Made by a program: the position numbers and the translations under genes. From Makana argininalis_C (lineage in GTDB: Bacteria > Pseudomonadota > Gammaproteobacteria > Enterobacterales > Enterobacteriaceae), in NCBI GenBank assembly GCA_044442865.1, contig JBISJU010000001.1, forward strand, positions 1-64,000: a stretch of DNA of 64,000 nucleotides, written 5' to 3'. The notes under the pieces are model-generated. The model was not told where the DNA came from, made no database searches, and saw only the letters and a program-made list of their open reading frames with translations. This document shows positions 8,392 through 17,358 of this stretch, in pieces; position 1 is the first letter of the stretch; each line of letters begins with the position of its first letter.

Positions 8392-10497
8392 ATGTCTATT
8401 AAAACATCTATTAAACATTATAGAAATATAGGAATTAGTGCTCATATAGACGCAGGAAAAACAACTACAACTGAAAGAATTTTATTTTATACAGGAGTAA
8501 ATCATAAACTCGGTGAAGTTCATTATGGATCAGCAACAATGGATTGGATGAAACAAGAACAAGAAAGAGGTATAACAATAACATCAGCTTCAACAACTTG
8601 TTTTTGGTCAGGAATGGAAAATCAATTTCGTTCTCATAGAATTAATATTATTGATACACCAGGACATGTAGATTTTACTATTGAAGTTGAAAGATCTATG
8701 AGAATATTAGATGGAGTTGTTATGATATATTGTTCTGTAGGTGGAGTGCAGCCACAATCTGAAACAGTATGGAGACAAGCTGTTAAATATAAAGTACCAA
8801 AAATAGCTTTTATAAATAAAATGGATAGAACAGGAGCAAATTACATAAAAGTAATTAATCAATTAAAAAATACTCTTTTTTCAAATCCTGTACCTATACA
8901 ATTACCAATTTTTAAAAAAGACAGTTTTGTTGGTATAGTAGATTTAATAAAAATGAAATCTATATATTGGAATGAACAAGATAAAGGGTTAACATTTACT
9001 TATAAAAATATTCCTAATGAATTAATTAATTTATCTTGTAATTTAAATCAAAAATTAATTGAAAGCTCTGTCGAATCTTCTGAAAATTTAATGAATAAAT
9101 ATTTACAAGGAATTAAATTAAGTGAAAAAGAAATAAAAAAAGGATTAAGAAAGCGTGTTATAAAAAATGAAATAATGATTGTAACATGTGGCTCTGCTTT
9201 TAAAAATAAGGGTGTTCAATCATTATTGGATGCTATAATAGATTATTTACCATCCCCAATTGATGTCAATTTAATAAATGGGTTGTTAATGGATGGAAAA
9301 ACAAATTCAAAAAGATACTTAAATTATACAGAACCTTTTTCAGCATTAGCATTTAAAATTTTAAATGACCCTTTTGTTGGTAATTTAACTTTTTTTAGAG
9401 TTTATTCAGGAATAATAAAATCAGGAGATTTTATATTAAATTCAACTAAAAATAAAAAAAGTCGTTTAGGAAGAATTGTTCAAATGCATGCTAATAAAAG
9501 AGATGAAATAAAAGAAGTTAGAGCAGGAGATATTGTTGCTGCAATTGGACTTAAAAATATTTCAACTGGAGATACATTATGTGATCCTTTACATCCTATT
9601 ATTTTAGAAAAAATAAAATTTCCAGAGCCAGTAATATCTATTTCATTAGAACCAAAAACAAAAGCAGATCAAGAAAAAATGGGTATTTCTCTTAATCGTT
9701 TATCTCAAGAGGATCCCTCTTTTAAATTTTTTACTGATGAAGAATCAGGACAAACTATTATTTCTGGAATGGGAGAATTACATTTAGAAATACTTGTTGA
9801 TAGAATGAAACGTGAATTTAAAGTTGAAGTAAATGTAGGAACACCTCAAGTTTCTTATAGAGAAACAATAACATCAACTATAGAACAAGAAGGAAAATTT
9901 ATAAGACAATCTGGTGGAAGAGGTCAATTTGGCCATGTTTGGTTAAAAATTGAACCTATGCAAAATAGTAAAAAAAATTACGAATTTATAAACAAAATTG
10001 TAGGAGGTAGTGTACCTAAAGAATATATTCCAGCGGTTGATAAAGGTATTCAAGAACAAATTAAAAATGGTGTTATTGCTGGATATCCTATTGTAAATAT
10101 TCGTGTTACTATATTTGATGGTTCATATCATGATGTTGATTCATCAGAAATGGCGTTTAAAATAGCATCTTCAATAGCATTTAAAACAGGTTTTGAAAAA
10201 GCCAATCCTGTTATTTTAGAACCTATTATGAATGTAGAAATTGAAACTCCTGAAAAATATATGGGTGATGTTATTGGAGATTTAAATAGAAGAAGAGGAA
10301 TAATTGAATCTATGGAAAGTACATCCATAATTAAAAAAATAAAAGCTAAAGTTCCATTATCTGAAATGTTTGGTTATGCTACTGATTTGAGATCTCAAAC
10401 ACAAGGAAGAGCTTCTTATTCTATGGAATTTAATCATTATAATGAATCACCTAAACATCTATCTAAATATATTATTGAACATAAAAAAACAAAATAA
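8392..10497 (+). CDS. fusA: Elongation factor G
   Basis: GTPase that drives ribosomal translocation and, with RRF, recycling. It is 701 residues long, about the E. coli 704. The G1 motif AHIDAGKTTTT lies near 17-27, G3 DTPGHVDFT near 89-97, and G4 NKMD near 143. Domain IV and the C-terminal RSQTQGRASYSMEF motif are intact. It is the third gene of the str operon, 62 bases before tuf. Confidence 0.99.
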   Translation: MSIKTSIKHYRNIGISAHIDAGKTTTTERILFYTGVNHKLGEVHYGSATMDWMKQEQERGITITSASTTCFWSGMENQFRSHRINIIDTPGHVDFTIEVERSMRILDGVVMIYCSVGGVQPQSETVWRQAVKYKVPKIAFINKMDRTGANYIKVINQLKNTLFSNPVPIQLPIFKKDSFVGIVDLIKMKSIYWNEQDKGLTFTYKNIPNELINLSCNLNQKLIESSVESSENLMNKYLQGIKLSEKEIKKGLRKRVIKNEIMIVTCGSAFKNKGVQSLLDAIIDYLPSPIDVNLINGLLMDGKTNSKRYLNYTEPFSALAFKILNDPFVGNLTFFRVYSGIIKSGDFILNSTKNKKSRLGRIVQMHANKRDEIKEVRAGDIVAAIGLKNISTGDTLCDPLHPIILEKIKFPEPVISISLEPKTKADQEKMGISLNRLSQEDPSFKFFTDEESGQTIISGMGELHLEILVDRMKREFKVEVNVGTPQVSYRETITSTIEQEGKFIRQSGGRGQFGHVWLKIEPMQNSKKNYEFINKIVGGSVPKEYIPAVDKGIQEQIKNGVIAGYPIVNIRVTIFDGSYHDVDSSEMAFKIASSIAFKTGFEKANPVILEPIMNVEIETPEKYMGDVIGDLNRRRGIIESMESTSIIKKIKAKVPLSEMFGYATDLRSQTQGRASYSMEFNHYNESPKHLSKYIIEHKKTK

Positions 10498-10559
10498 TTT
10501 CAAAAATTCATTTAAAATCAAATTATAATAAATTATTTAAATATTAAGGATTATTATAA

Positions 10560-11744
10560 ATGTCTAAAGAAAAATTTAACAGAAAAAAAACACATATTAA
10601 TGTTGGAACTATAGGTCATGTTGATCACGGAAAAACTACATTAACATCTGCAATTACAACTATTCTTGCTAAAACTTATGGTGGTGATGCACGTTCATTT
10701 GAACAAATTGATAATACACCAGAAGAAAAAAAAAGAGGAATTACTATTAATACTTCTCATGTTGAATATAATACTAATATACGACATTATGCCCATGTAG
10801 ACTGTCCAGGACATGCAGATTATATAAAAAACATGATCACAGGTGCCGCACAAATGGATGGATCTATTTTAGTAGTTTCAGCTACAGATGGACCTATGCC
10901 TCAAACTCGTGAACATATTCTTTTAAGCAGACAGGTAGGAGTTCCTAATATAATTGTTTTTATTAATAAATGTGATATGGTGGATGATCAAGAACTTTTA
11001 GATTTAGTGGAAATGGAAGTACGTGAATTATTAACAAAATATGATTTTCCTGGAGATAAAACACCAGTTGTAAGAGGATCGGCTTTAAAAGCATTAGCAG
11101 GAAATGAATTTTGGGTATCTAAAATAATAGAATTATCTAATTATTTAGATAATTATATTCCAGAACCTAAAAGATCTATTAATAAACCCTTTTTATTACC
11201 AATAGAAGATGTATTTTCTATATCTGGTAGAGGAACAGTTGTTACTGGAAGAATAGAAAGCGGGATAATAAAAGTGGGAGAAGAAGTAGAGATAGTAGGA
11301 ATAAAAAACACATTTAAAACTATATGTACTGGTGTTGAAATGTTTCGTAAACTTTTAGATGAAGGAAGATCAGGTGAAAATGTAGGTATATTACTTAGAG
11401 GTATTAAAAGAGATGATGTTGAACGTGGTCAAGTTCTATCTAAACCTGGATATATAAAACCACATACTAAATTTGAATCAGAAATATATATTTTAAATAA
11501 AGAAGAAGGTGGTAGACATACACCTTTTTTAAAAGGTTATCGTCCTCAATTTTATTTTCGTACAACTGATGTTACTGGTACAATAGAATTACCTAAAAAT
11601 ATTGAAATGGTTATGCCAGGTGATAAAATAAACATGATAGTTAACTTAATTTCACCTATTGCTATGGATGAAGGACTTAGATTTGCAATTCGTGAAGGTG
11701 GAAAAACTGTTGGTGCTGGTATTGTTACAAAGATAATTTCATAA
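10560..11744 (+). CDS. tuf: Elongation factor Tu
   Basis: GTPase delivering aminoacyl-tRNA to the ribosomal A site. At 394 residues it is full length. G1 is GHVDHGKTT near 19-27, the effector loop is KRGITI near 59-64, G3 is DCPGHADY, and G4 is NKCD. Domains 2 and 3 are complete, ending GAGIVTKIIS. Only this copy is seen in the window. A GC-containing intrinsic terminator lies 36 bases after the stop, which separates the str operon from the S10 operon. Confidence 0.99.
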   Translation: MSKEKFNRKKTHINVGTIGHVDHGKTTLTSAITTILAKTYGGDARSFEQIDNTPEEKKRGITINTSHVEYNTNIRHYAHVDCPGHADYIKNMITGAAQMDGSILVVSATDGPMPQTREHILLSRQVGVPNIIVFINKCDMVDDQELLDLVEMEVRELLTKYDFPGDKTPVVRGSALKALAGNEFWVSKIIELSNYLDNYIPEPKRSINKPFLLPIEDVFSISGRGTVVTGRIESGIIKVGEEVEIVGIKNTFKTICTGVEMFRKLLDEGRSGENVGILLRGIKRDDVERGQVLSKPGYIKPHTKFESEIYILNKEEGGRHTPFLKGYRPQFYFRTTDVTGTIELPKNIEMVMPGDKINMIVNLISPIAMDEGLRFAIREGGKTVGAGIVTKIIS

Positions 11745-11780
11745 AATATATTAAAAATTAATTATTTAAATTTAAATAGT

Positions 11781-11804
11781 AAAGGGTGCCTAGGGTACCC
11801 TTTT
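11781..11804 (+). terminator. Intrinsic terminator of the str operon
   Basis: AAAGGGTGCC (11781-11790) pairs with GGTACCCTTT (11794-11803) around a TAG loop, including one G-T wobble, and the 3' arm runs into TTTT. It is the only classical GC-rich terminator hairpin that I see in the window. It lies directly after tuf and 93 bases before rpsJ, so it probably ends str transcription. It is nearly symmetric but has U-runs only for plus-strand RNA. Confidence 0.85.
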
Positions 11805-11896
11805 GTAATAAAAAATATTTTATTAAAAATTTTTAATTTTAAATAATTTAACTATTATATAATTTAAATTAAAATTTTTAGGATTTAATAAAAAAA

Positions 11897-12205
11897 ATGA
11901 AACAAAGAATAAGAATTAGATTAAAATCTTTTGATTATAAACTTATTGATAAATCAACATCAGAAATTATTGAAACTGCAAAAAGAACAGGGTCTATAAT
12001 AAATGGACCTATCCCACTTCCTACATGCAAAGAAAAATTTACTATATTAGTTTCTCCTCATGTAAATAAAGATGCAAGAGATCAATACGAAATTTGTACA
12101 CATAAAAGATTAGTTGATATTATAAAACCAAATTCAAAAACCGTTGATGCTCTTATGCATTTAGATTTAGCTTCTGGTGTTGATATACAAATAAGTTTAA
12201 GTTAA
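11897..12205 (+). CDS. rpsJ: 30S ribosomal protein S10
   Basis: Head protein of the small subunit and NusE partner in antitermination complexes. The 102 residues include the conserved RIRLKSFDYKLIDKST start, GPIPLPTCKEKFTILVSPHVNKDARDQ in the middle and the ALMHLDLASGVDIQI end. It is the first gene of the S10 operon. The roughly 90-base leader is AT-rich and shows no recognisable copy of the L4-responsive hairpins known from E. coli. Confidence 0.99.
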   Translation: MKQRIRIRLKSFDYKLIDKSTSEIIETAKRTGSIINGPIPLPTCKEKFTILVSPHVNKDARDQYEICTHKRLVDIIKPNSKTVDALMHLDLASGVDIQISLS

Positions 12206-12239
12206 TTTATTTTTTTTAAAATTATTTTGAGGTTAATAA

Positions 12240-12869
12240 ATGAAATGTTTAATTGGTTTAAAAATAGGAATGACTAAAATATTTAGTAAAGAAGGAACAT
12301 CCATTCCTGTGACAATAATAAAAATAGAAAATAATTATGTTGTGCAAATTAAAAAGAATAAAAAAAATAAATATTACTCAATTCAATTAACAACTGGTAA
12401 AAAAAAAAAAAAATTAATTAAAAAACCTGAAATTGGACATTTTAAAAATAAAGAAATACAAGTAGGTAAAAAATTATATGAATTTAAATCTAAAATCAAA
12501 AATAATCTCATTATAGGAAATATTATAAATATAAATATTTTTAAAAAAATTAAAAAAGTTGATGTTATTGGTATATCAAAAGGAAAAGGTTTTTCTGGTA
12601 CAATTAAAAGATGGAATTTTCATATGCAAGATGCTACACATGGAAATTCTTTATCACATCGTGCTCCAGGTTCTATTGGTCAAAATCAAACCCCAGGGAG
12701 AGTATTTAAAGGTAAAAAAATGTCTGGGCAGTTAGGCAATGAAAAAACAACTATACAAAATTTAAATATTATAGATATTGATATTAAAAATAATTTATTA
12801 TTAATTAAAGGCTCTGTACCAGGTTCAATAGGCAGTGATGTAATAGTTAAAAAATCAATAAAATACTAA
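12240..12869 (+). CDS. rplC: 50S ribosomal protein L3
   Basis: Early-assembly 23S rRNA-binding protein whose extension reaches the peptidyl transferase centre. At 209 residues it matches the E. coli length. The conserved core KGKGFSGTIKRWNF, HGNSLSHRAPGSIG and PGRVFKGKKMSGQLGNE lies in the second half. The N-terminal barrel is lysine-enriched compared with free-living relatives. GAGG before the ATG; second gene of the S10 operon. Confidence 0.98.
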   Translation: MKCLIGLKIGMTKIFSKEGTSIPVTIIKIENNYVVQIKKNKKNKYYSIQLTTGKKKKKLIKKPEIGHFKNKEIQVGKKLYEFKSKIKNNLIIGNIININIFKKIKKVDVIGISKGKGFSGTIKRWNFHMQDATHGNSLSHRAPGSIGQNQTPGRVFKGKKMSGQLGNEKTTIQNLNIIDIDIKNNLLLIKGSVPGSIGSDVIVKKSIKY

Positions 12870-12887
12870 AGTATATGAGGTTAATAT

Positions 12888-13493
12888 ATGTACATTTTAT
12901 TAAAAGATATAAAAAATAAAATAAATATTTCAGATAATATTTTTTGTAATAAATTTAATGAACCTCTTGTTCATCAGGTGATTGTATCTTACTCATCTTA
13001 TTCTCATCAAGGAAGCAGTAGTCAAAAAAGTAGATCAGAAGTTTCAGGTTCGGGTAAAAAACCATGGAAACAAAAAGGCTCTGGTAAAGCAAGATCTGGA
13101 AGTTTTCAAAGTCCTATATGGAGATCAGGAGGTGTAACCTTTGCATCTAAAAAAAAAAATTACAAAAAAAAAATAAATAAAAAAATGTATAAAGGTGCAT
13201 TAAAATGCATTTTTTCAGAATTATTACGTCAAGATAGATTAATTATAGTTAAAACATTTAATATAGATTCTCATAAAACAAAAAATTTAGTAAAAAAATT
13301 AAATTTTATGATGATTAAAAATGTTTTAATCATTAAAGAAAAAACAGATAAAAATATTTATAGAGCTTCTAAGAATTTATATAAAATTAATTTAATAAAT
13401 GTAAATTTGATAAACCCGGTTATTTTAATTTCTTTTGATAAAGTTTTAATTACATTAAATTCTATAAAAAAAATAGAGGTAATGTTGTCATGA
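12888..13493 (+). CDS. rplD: 50S ribosomal protein L4
   Basis: Large-subunit protein lining the exit tunnel. The 201 residues include the tunnel loop with GSGKKPWKQKGSGKARSGS near 57-75 followed by SPIWRSGGVTF. In E. coli L4 also represses the S10 operon. The end overlaps the rplW start by four bases (ATGA), which implies coupled translation. A TGA stop is used, showing that TGA is not recoded here. Confidence 0.97.
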   Translation: MYILLKDIKNKINISDNIFCNKFNEPLVHQVIVSYSSYSHQGSSSQKSRSEVSGSGKKPWKQKGSGKARSGSFQSPIWRSGGVTFASKKKNYKKKINKKMYKGALKCIFSELLRQDRLIIVKTFNIDSHKTKNLVKKLNFMMIKNVLIIKEKTDKNIYRASKNLYKINLINVNLINPVILISFDKVLITLNSIKKIEVMLS

Positions 13494-13798
13494 TATATTT
13501 AAGTCGTATTTTTAAAATTTTTTTACATCCTATTGTTTCAGAAAAATCATCTATTTATATTAAAAAAAATAATACAATAGTATTAAAAGTAATTAAAAAT
13601 ACTACAAAAAAAGAAATAAAATATGCAATATATAAATTATTTAAAATAAAAGTAAAAAATATAAGAACTTTAATTATGAAAGGTAAAACTAAATTTTATA
13701 AAAAAAGAATAGGTTATAGAAGTAATTGGAAAAAAGCTTATATTACTATTAAAAAAAATCAAAAATTAAATTTTAAAAATATTAAAATTAAGGCTTGA
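13490..13798 (+). CDS. rplW: 50S ribosomal protein L23
   Basis: Protein at the tunnel exit that docks trigger factor and SRP. The 102 residues align with the family from the first methionine: HPIVSEKS near 17-24, VLKVIKNTTKKEIK, and RIGYRSNWKKAYIT near 73-86. The start overlaps rplD by four bases. It ends in TGA five bases before the preferred rplB start. Confidence 0.96.
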   Translation: MIYLSRIFKIFLHPIVSEKSSIYIKKNNTIVLKVIKNTTKKEIKYAIYKLFKIKVKNIRTLIMKGKTKFYKKRIGYRSNWKKAYITIKKNQKLNFKNIKIKA

Positions 13799-13803
13799 TA
13801 TAT

Positions 13804-14631
13804 ATGTCAATAATTAAATGTAAACCTACATCTCCTGGTAGAAGACATGTTGTAAAAGTATTAAATAATAACTTATACAAAGGAAAACCATTAACAAAAT
13901 TAACAATATCTATGCATAAATCTGGAGGAAGAAATAATAAAGGTAGAATTACCACTCGTCATATAGGAGGAGGTCATAAAAAAAAATATCGCATCCTAGA
14001 TTTTAAAAGAATTAAAGATAATATAGAAGCATTAGTAGAACGTATAGAATATGATCCTAATAGATCAGCAAATATAGCATTAATATTATATAAAGATGGC
14101 ATAAGATCTTATATATTACATCCTAAAGGATTACAAATAGGAGATAAAATTAAATCGGGAACTAATATACCAATTTTTATAGGAAATACATTACCTTTAG
14201 AAAATATCCCAATAGGTTCTATTGTACATAATATAGAAATTAAACCTGGTAAAGGTGGTCAAATAGCAAGATCAGCAGGATCTTATGTTCAAATAATATC
14301 TCGTGATGATTATTATGTTACAGTTAGATTACGTTCTGGAGAGATTAGAAAAATTTTATCTAAATGTAGAGCAACATTAGGTGAAGTTGGAAATTCTGAA
14401 CATTCTTTAAAATCATTAGGTAAAGCAGGGTCTAATCGTTGGATTGGAAAACGTCCAACTGTAAGAGGAACAGCTATGAATCCTATTGATCATCCACATG
14501 GTGGAGGTGAAGGTAGAAATTTTGGTAAACATCCAGTTTCACCTTGGGGATTACAAACAAAAGGTAAAAAAACACGTAACAATAAACGTACAGATAAATT
14601 TATAATTAATAGAAATATAAATAAAGGATAA
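13804..14631 (+). CDS. rplB: 50S ribosomal protein L2
   Basis: Universal large-subunit protein at the peptidyl transferase region and inter-subunit bridge B7b. I start it at ATG 13804 (MSIIKCKPTSPGRRHVVKV), which aligns with the E. coli N terminus and follows AAGG at 13790-13793. An in-frame TTG at 13795 would add three residues, overlap rplW and lack a spaced ribosome-binding site. The protein is about 275 residues long and keeps the C-terminal AMNPIDHPHGGGEGR motif with its functional histidine. Confidence 0.98.
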   Translation: MSIIKCKPTSPGRRHVVKVLNNNLYKGKPLTKLTISMHKSGGRNNKGRITTRHIGGGHKKKYRILDFKRIKDNIEALVERIEYDPNRSANIALILYKDGIRSYILHPKGLQIGDKIKSGTNIPIFIGNTLPLENIPIGSIVHNIEIKPGKGGQIARSAGSYVQIISRDDYYVTVRLRSGEIRKILSKCRATLGEVGNSEHSLKSLGKAGSNRWIGKRPTVRGTAMNPIDHPHGGGEGRNFGKHPVSPWGLQTKGKKTRNNKRTDKFIINRNINKG

Positions 14632-14635
14632 AATA

Positions 14636-14932
14636 ATGTCTCGTTCTATCAAGAAAGGTCCTTTTATAGATGAAAATTTATTAAAAAAAATATCAAAAGC
14701 AATCAAAAATAAAAAGAAAAAACCTATTATTACATGGTCTCGTAGATCTACTATATTTCCTAATATGGTTGGATTAACTATTTGTGTTCATAATGGTAAA
14801 AAACATATACCGGTATTTATTATTGATGAAATGGTAGGTCATAAATTAGGTGAATTTTCACCTACTAGGACTTTTAGAGGTCATTTAACAGATAAAAAAA
14901 ATAAAAAAAAAGAAAAAATAAAACAGGAATAA
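14636..14932 (+). CDS. rpsS: 30S ribosomal protein S19
   Basis: Small-subunit head protein near the A-site finger. The 98 residues begin MSRSIKKGPFID and contain TWSRRSTIFPNMVGLTI and VGHKLGEFSPTRTFRGH. A lysine-rich tail extends a few residues beyond the E. coli end. It lies four bases after rplB and one base before rplV, typical of tight packing in the S10 operon. Confidence 0.98.
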   Translation: MSRSIKKGPFIDENLLKKISKAIKNKKKKPIITWSRRSTIFPNMVGLTICVHNGKKHIPVFIIDEMVGHKLGEFSPTRTFRGHLTDKKNKKKEKIKQE

Positions 14933-14933
14933 A

Positions 14934-15272
14934 ATGGAAACAATAGCTAAATATAAATATGCAAATTCTTCTCCACAAAAAATAAGATTAATAGCAAATT
15001 TAATTAGAGGTAAAAAAGCATACGAAGCTTTAGAAACATTAAATTTCATTAAAAAAAAAGCATCTTTGATTTTAAAAAAAGTATTAAAATCAGTTATTTC
15101 TAATGCTGAACATAATAATGGTTCTAATGTTGAAAAATTAATAATATTAAAAATATTTGTTGATAATGGTCCTAGTATGAAACGCATTACTCCAAGAGCT
15201 AAAGGTAGAGCAGATCGTATAATTAAACGTACTAGTCATATTACAATTATTTTATCTGAAAAATTAACTTAA
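14934..15272 (+). CDS. rplV: 50S ribosomal protein L22
   Basis: Tunnel-lining large-subunit protein. The 112 residues contain the conserved SSPQKIRLIANLIRGKKAYEAL region near 11-32 and the beta-hairpin region with PSMKRITPRAKGRADRI near 81-97 that reaches into the tunnel. It starts one base after rpsS and ends ten bases before rpsC. Confidence 0.98.
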   Translation: METIAKYKYANSSPQKIRLIANLIRGKKAYEALETLNFIKKKASLILKKVLKSVISNAEHNNGSNVEKLIILKIFVDNGPSMKRITPRAKGRADRIIKRTSHITIILSEKLT

Positions 15273-15282
15273 AGAGGTTAAA

Positions 15283-15927
15283 ATGGGTCAAAAAGTACAT
15301 CCAAATTTAATACGTTTAGGTATAATTAATAAATGGAATTCCATTTGGTATGCAAATAAAAAGAATTTTTCTGTTAATTTAAAAAATGATTTTATAATTC
15401 GTAAATTTATAATGAAAAAATTTTCAAATGCTTTAATTTCAAAAATTATGATAGAACGTAATTCAAAAACTATTAAAATAACAATACATACATCTAGACC
15501 AGGAATAATAATTGGTAAAAAAGGAGAAGATGTAGAACAATTAAGAAAAAACATAACAAACATGTCTGGATTTCCATCTCAAGTTAATATTATAGAAGTA
15601 AATAAACCTGAATTAGATGCTAAATTAATATCTAATAATATAGCGAATCAATTAGAAAGAAGAGTAATGTTTAGAAGAGCAATGAAAAGAGCTATTCAAA
15701 ATGCAATGAGATTTGGCGCAAAAGGAATTAAAATTGAAATAAGTGGGAGATTAGGAGGTGCTGAAATAGCTCGTAAGGAATGGATAAGAGAAGGAAGAGT
15801 ACCATTACATACTTTTAGAGCAAATATAGATTTTAGTATTTCTGAAGCAAAAACTACTTATGGAGTAATAGGTGTAAAAGTATGGATATTTAAAGGTGAA
15901 ATTTTAGATAATAAAAATATTTACTAA
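15283..15927 (+). CDS. rpsC: 30S ribosomal protein S3
   Basis: Small-subunit protein at the mRNA entry channel with helicase function. It is 214 residues long, slightly shorter than the E. coli 233 at the C terminus. It starts MGQKVHPNLIRLGI, has the KH-domain motif RPGIIIGKKGEDVE near 64-77, and ISGRLGGAEIARKEW near 149-163. AGAGG precedes the ATG. S10 operon, followed by 48 bases to rplP. Confidence 0.98.
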   Translation: MGQKVHPNLIRLGIINKWNSIWYANKKNFSVNLKNDFIIRKFIMKKFSNALISKIMIERNSKTIKITIHTSRPGIIIGKKGEDVEQLRKNITNMSGFPSQVNIIEVNKPELDAKLISNNIANQLERRVMFRRAMKRAIQNAMRFGAKGIKIEISGRLGGAEIARKEWIREGRVPLHTFRANIDFSISEAKTTYGVIGVKVWIFKGEILDNKNIY

Positions 15928-15975
15928 AATAAAAAAACACTAAATTTATTAAATATATAAAAAAGGTAATTTATT

Positions 15976-16386
15976 ATGTTACAACCAAAACGTACAAAAT
16001 TTAATAAAATGCATAAAGGTAGAAATAGAGGATTCACAGAATTTAAAAATATTGGTAAAGGTATTTATGGGTTAAAAGCTATTACTAGAGGTAGGTTAAC
16101 TTCTAATGAAATAGAATCAGCTAGACGTGCGATGACTCATGCAATCAACAGACAAGGTAAAATATGGGTAAAAATATTTCCTGATAAACCTATTACAAAA
16201 AAACCATTAGAAGTTAGAATGGGTAAAGGAAAAGGGAATGTAGAATATTGGGTTTCTTTAATAAAACCTGGAAAAATTTTATATGAAATGAATGGTGTTT
16301 CTCAAGAATTAGCAAAAAAAGCATTTAAATTAGCATCAGCTAAATTATCAGTAAAAACTATTTTTATAAATAGTGAGTTAATTTAA
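15976..16386 (+). CDS. rplP: 50S ribosomal protein L16
   Basis: Large-subunit protein near the A-site tRNA elbow. The 136 residues match the E. coli length and start MLQPKRTKFNKMHKGRNRG. The conserved GKGKGNVEYWVSLIKPG stretch lies near 80-96. AAAAGG is upstream. The stop overlaps the rpmC start by one base. Confidence 0.98.
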   Translation: MLQPKRTKFNKMHKGRNRGFTEFKNIGKGIYGLKAITRGRLTSNEIESARRAMTHAINRQGKIWVKIFPDKPITKKPLEVRMGKGKGNVEYWVSLIKPGKILYEMNGVSQELAKKAFKLASAKLSVKTIFINSELI

Positions 16387-16571
16387 TGAAAAAAGAAAAA
16401 TATAATAAAAAAATACATTATCTAAATTTAAAATTAATTGAAAATATAAAAGAAGAATTTAAAATACGTATGAAAATAAATGTAGGTAAATCAAAACAAA
16501 CACATTTATTAAAAAAAATAAAAAAAAAGATAGCACAAATAAAAACTTTGATACATAAAGAAGGCTATTAA
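16386..16571 (+). CDS. rpmC: 50S ribosomal protein L29
   Basis: Small two-helix protein near the tunnel exit. The 61 residues are lysine-rich and divergent but keep the family pattern: EEFKIRMKINVGKSKQTHLLKK aligns with E. coli [22 protein letters not shown], and IAQIKTLIHK follows. Its identity is strengthened by the invariant position between rplP and rpsQ, with a one-base overlap and a two-base gap. Confidence 0.93.
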   Translation: MKKEKYNKKIHYLNLKLIENIKEEFKIRMKINVGKSKQTHLLKKIKKKIAQIKTLIHKEGY

Positions 16572-16573
16572 TA

Positions 16574-16831
16574 ATGAAAAATAATATACGTAAATTCAAA
16601 GGTAAAGTAATAAGTAATAAAATGGACAAATCTATAATTGTTTTAATTGAACGTTTTATTAAACATAAATTATATGGTAAATATATTAAACGTACTACAA
16701 AAATTCATGTGCATGATCATAAAAATTATTGTAATATTGGAGATATTGTGGAAATAATTGAATGTCGACCTATTTCTAAAACAAAATCATGGATGTTATC
16801 TAAAATAATAAAAAAAAAATTATATAAATAA
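16574..16831 (+). CDS. rpsQ: 30S ribosomal protein S17
   Basis: OB-fold 16S rRNA-binding protein. The 85 residues contain GKVISNKMDKSIIVLIERF near 10-28, HKLYGKYIKRTTKIHVHD, and the IVEIIECRPISKTKSW region near 59-74. It is the last gene of the S10 operon. A 148-base spacer with a 23-bp inverted repeat follows before rplN. Confidence 0.97.
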   Translation: MKNNIRKFKGKVISNKMDKSIIVLIERFIKHKLYGKYIKRTTKIHVHDHKNYCNIGDIVEIIECRPISKTKSWMLSKIIKKKLYK

Positions 16832-16870
16832 ATTATTTATAAATTTATATTTAAATTATTTTTATAATAA

Positions 16871-16932
16871 TATAAAATATATATTAAATATATTAAAGTA
16901 TAAAATTTTATATATTTAATATATATTTTATA
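16871..16932. repeat. 23-bp perfect inverted repeat at the S10/spc junction
   Basis: Arms 16871-16893 and 16910-16932 are exact reverse complements with a 16-base loop; every paired base is A or T. The element lies in the 148-base spacer between rpsQ and rplN, which is exactly the boundary between the S10 and spc operons in enterobacteria. It may act as a terminator-like or RNA-processing hairpin. The repeat is directly visible; the function is inference. Confidence 0.7.
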
Positions 16933-16959
16933 ATTTAAACTTATTAATTTTAATTTAAA

Positions 16960-16965
16960 TATAAT
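16960..16965 (+). promoter_or_regulatory. Possible -10 box for the spc operon
   Basis: A TATAAT hexamer lies 14 bases before the rplN ATG, after the S10/spc hairpin. No good TTGACA-like -35 is visible, and TATAAT is common by chance in this composition. The short distance to the ATG would make the transcript nearly leaderless. Weak call. Confidence 0.2.
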
Positions 16966-16979
16966 CTTAAAAAAATAAA

Positions 16980-17348
16980 ATGATACAAGAACAAACTATA
17001 TTAAAAGTAGCTGATAATTCTGGTGCACGTACAGTAATGTGCATAAAAGTTTTAGGTGGTTCTCGACGCAAATATGCTTATTTAGGTGATATAATTAAAA
17101 TTTCTATCAAAGAAGCTATGCCAAGAGGAAAAGTTAAAAAAGGAGATGTACTTAAAGCCGTTATTGTAAGAACAAAAAAAAATTTTCATAGAGCAGATGG
17201 TTCTATAATTAGATTCGATAATAATTCTTGTGTTTTATTAAATAATTCCGAACAACCTATAGGTACACGTATTTTTGGACCTATTACTAGAGAATTAAGA
17301 AATGATAAATTTATGAAAATTGTTTCTTTAGCTCCTGAAGTTATATAA
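16980..17348 (+). CDS. rplN: 50S ribosomal protein L14
   Basis: Interface protein forming bridge B8. The 122 residues begin MIQEQTILKVADNSGARTVMCIKVLGGS and contain the family core KKGDVLKAVIVRTKK and NSCVLLNNSEQPIGTRIFGPI. The length matches the family. First gene of the spc operon, after a spacer that holds a strong AT hairpin. Confidence 0.98.
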   Translation: MIQEQTILKVADNSGARTVMCIKVLGGSRRKYAYLGDIIKISIKEAMPRGKVKKGDVLKAVIVRTKKNFHRADGSIIRFDNNSCVLLNNSEQPIGTRIFGPITRELRNDKFMKIVSLAPEVI

Positions 17349-17358
17349 GAGGTTTATA

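Noticed and set aside
13490..13798. Recoding of TGA as tryptophan, known from some tiny symbiont genomes
   Set aside because: TGA serves as stop for rplD, rplW and trxB at the expected protein ends, and tryptophan is encoded by TGG.
13795..13803. TTG at 13795 as the rplB start
   Set aside because: It would sit inside the rplW stop, has no spaced ribosome-binding site and adds three residues not found in L2. ATG 13804 aligns exactly with the family.
16960..16965. Strong spc promoter
   Set aside because: Only a TATAAT is visible, without a -35; such hexamers are expected by chance in this composition, so it is kept only as a weak call.
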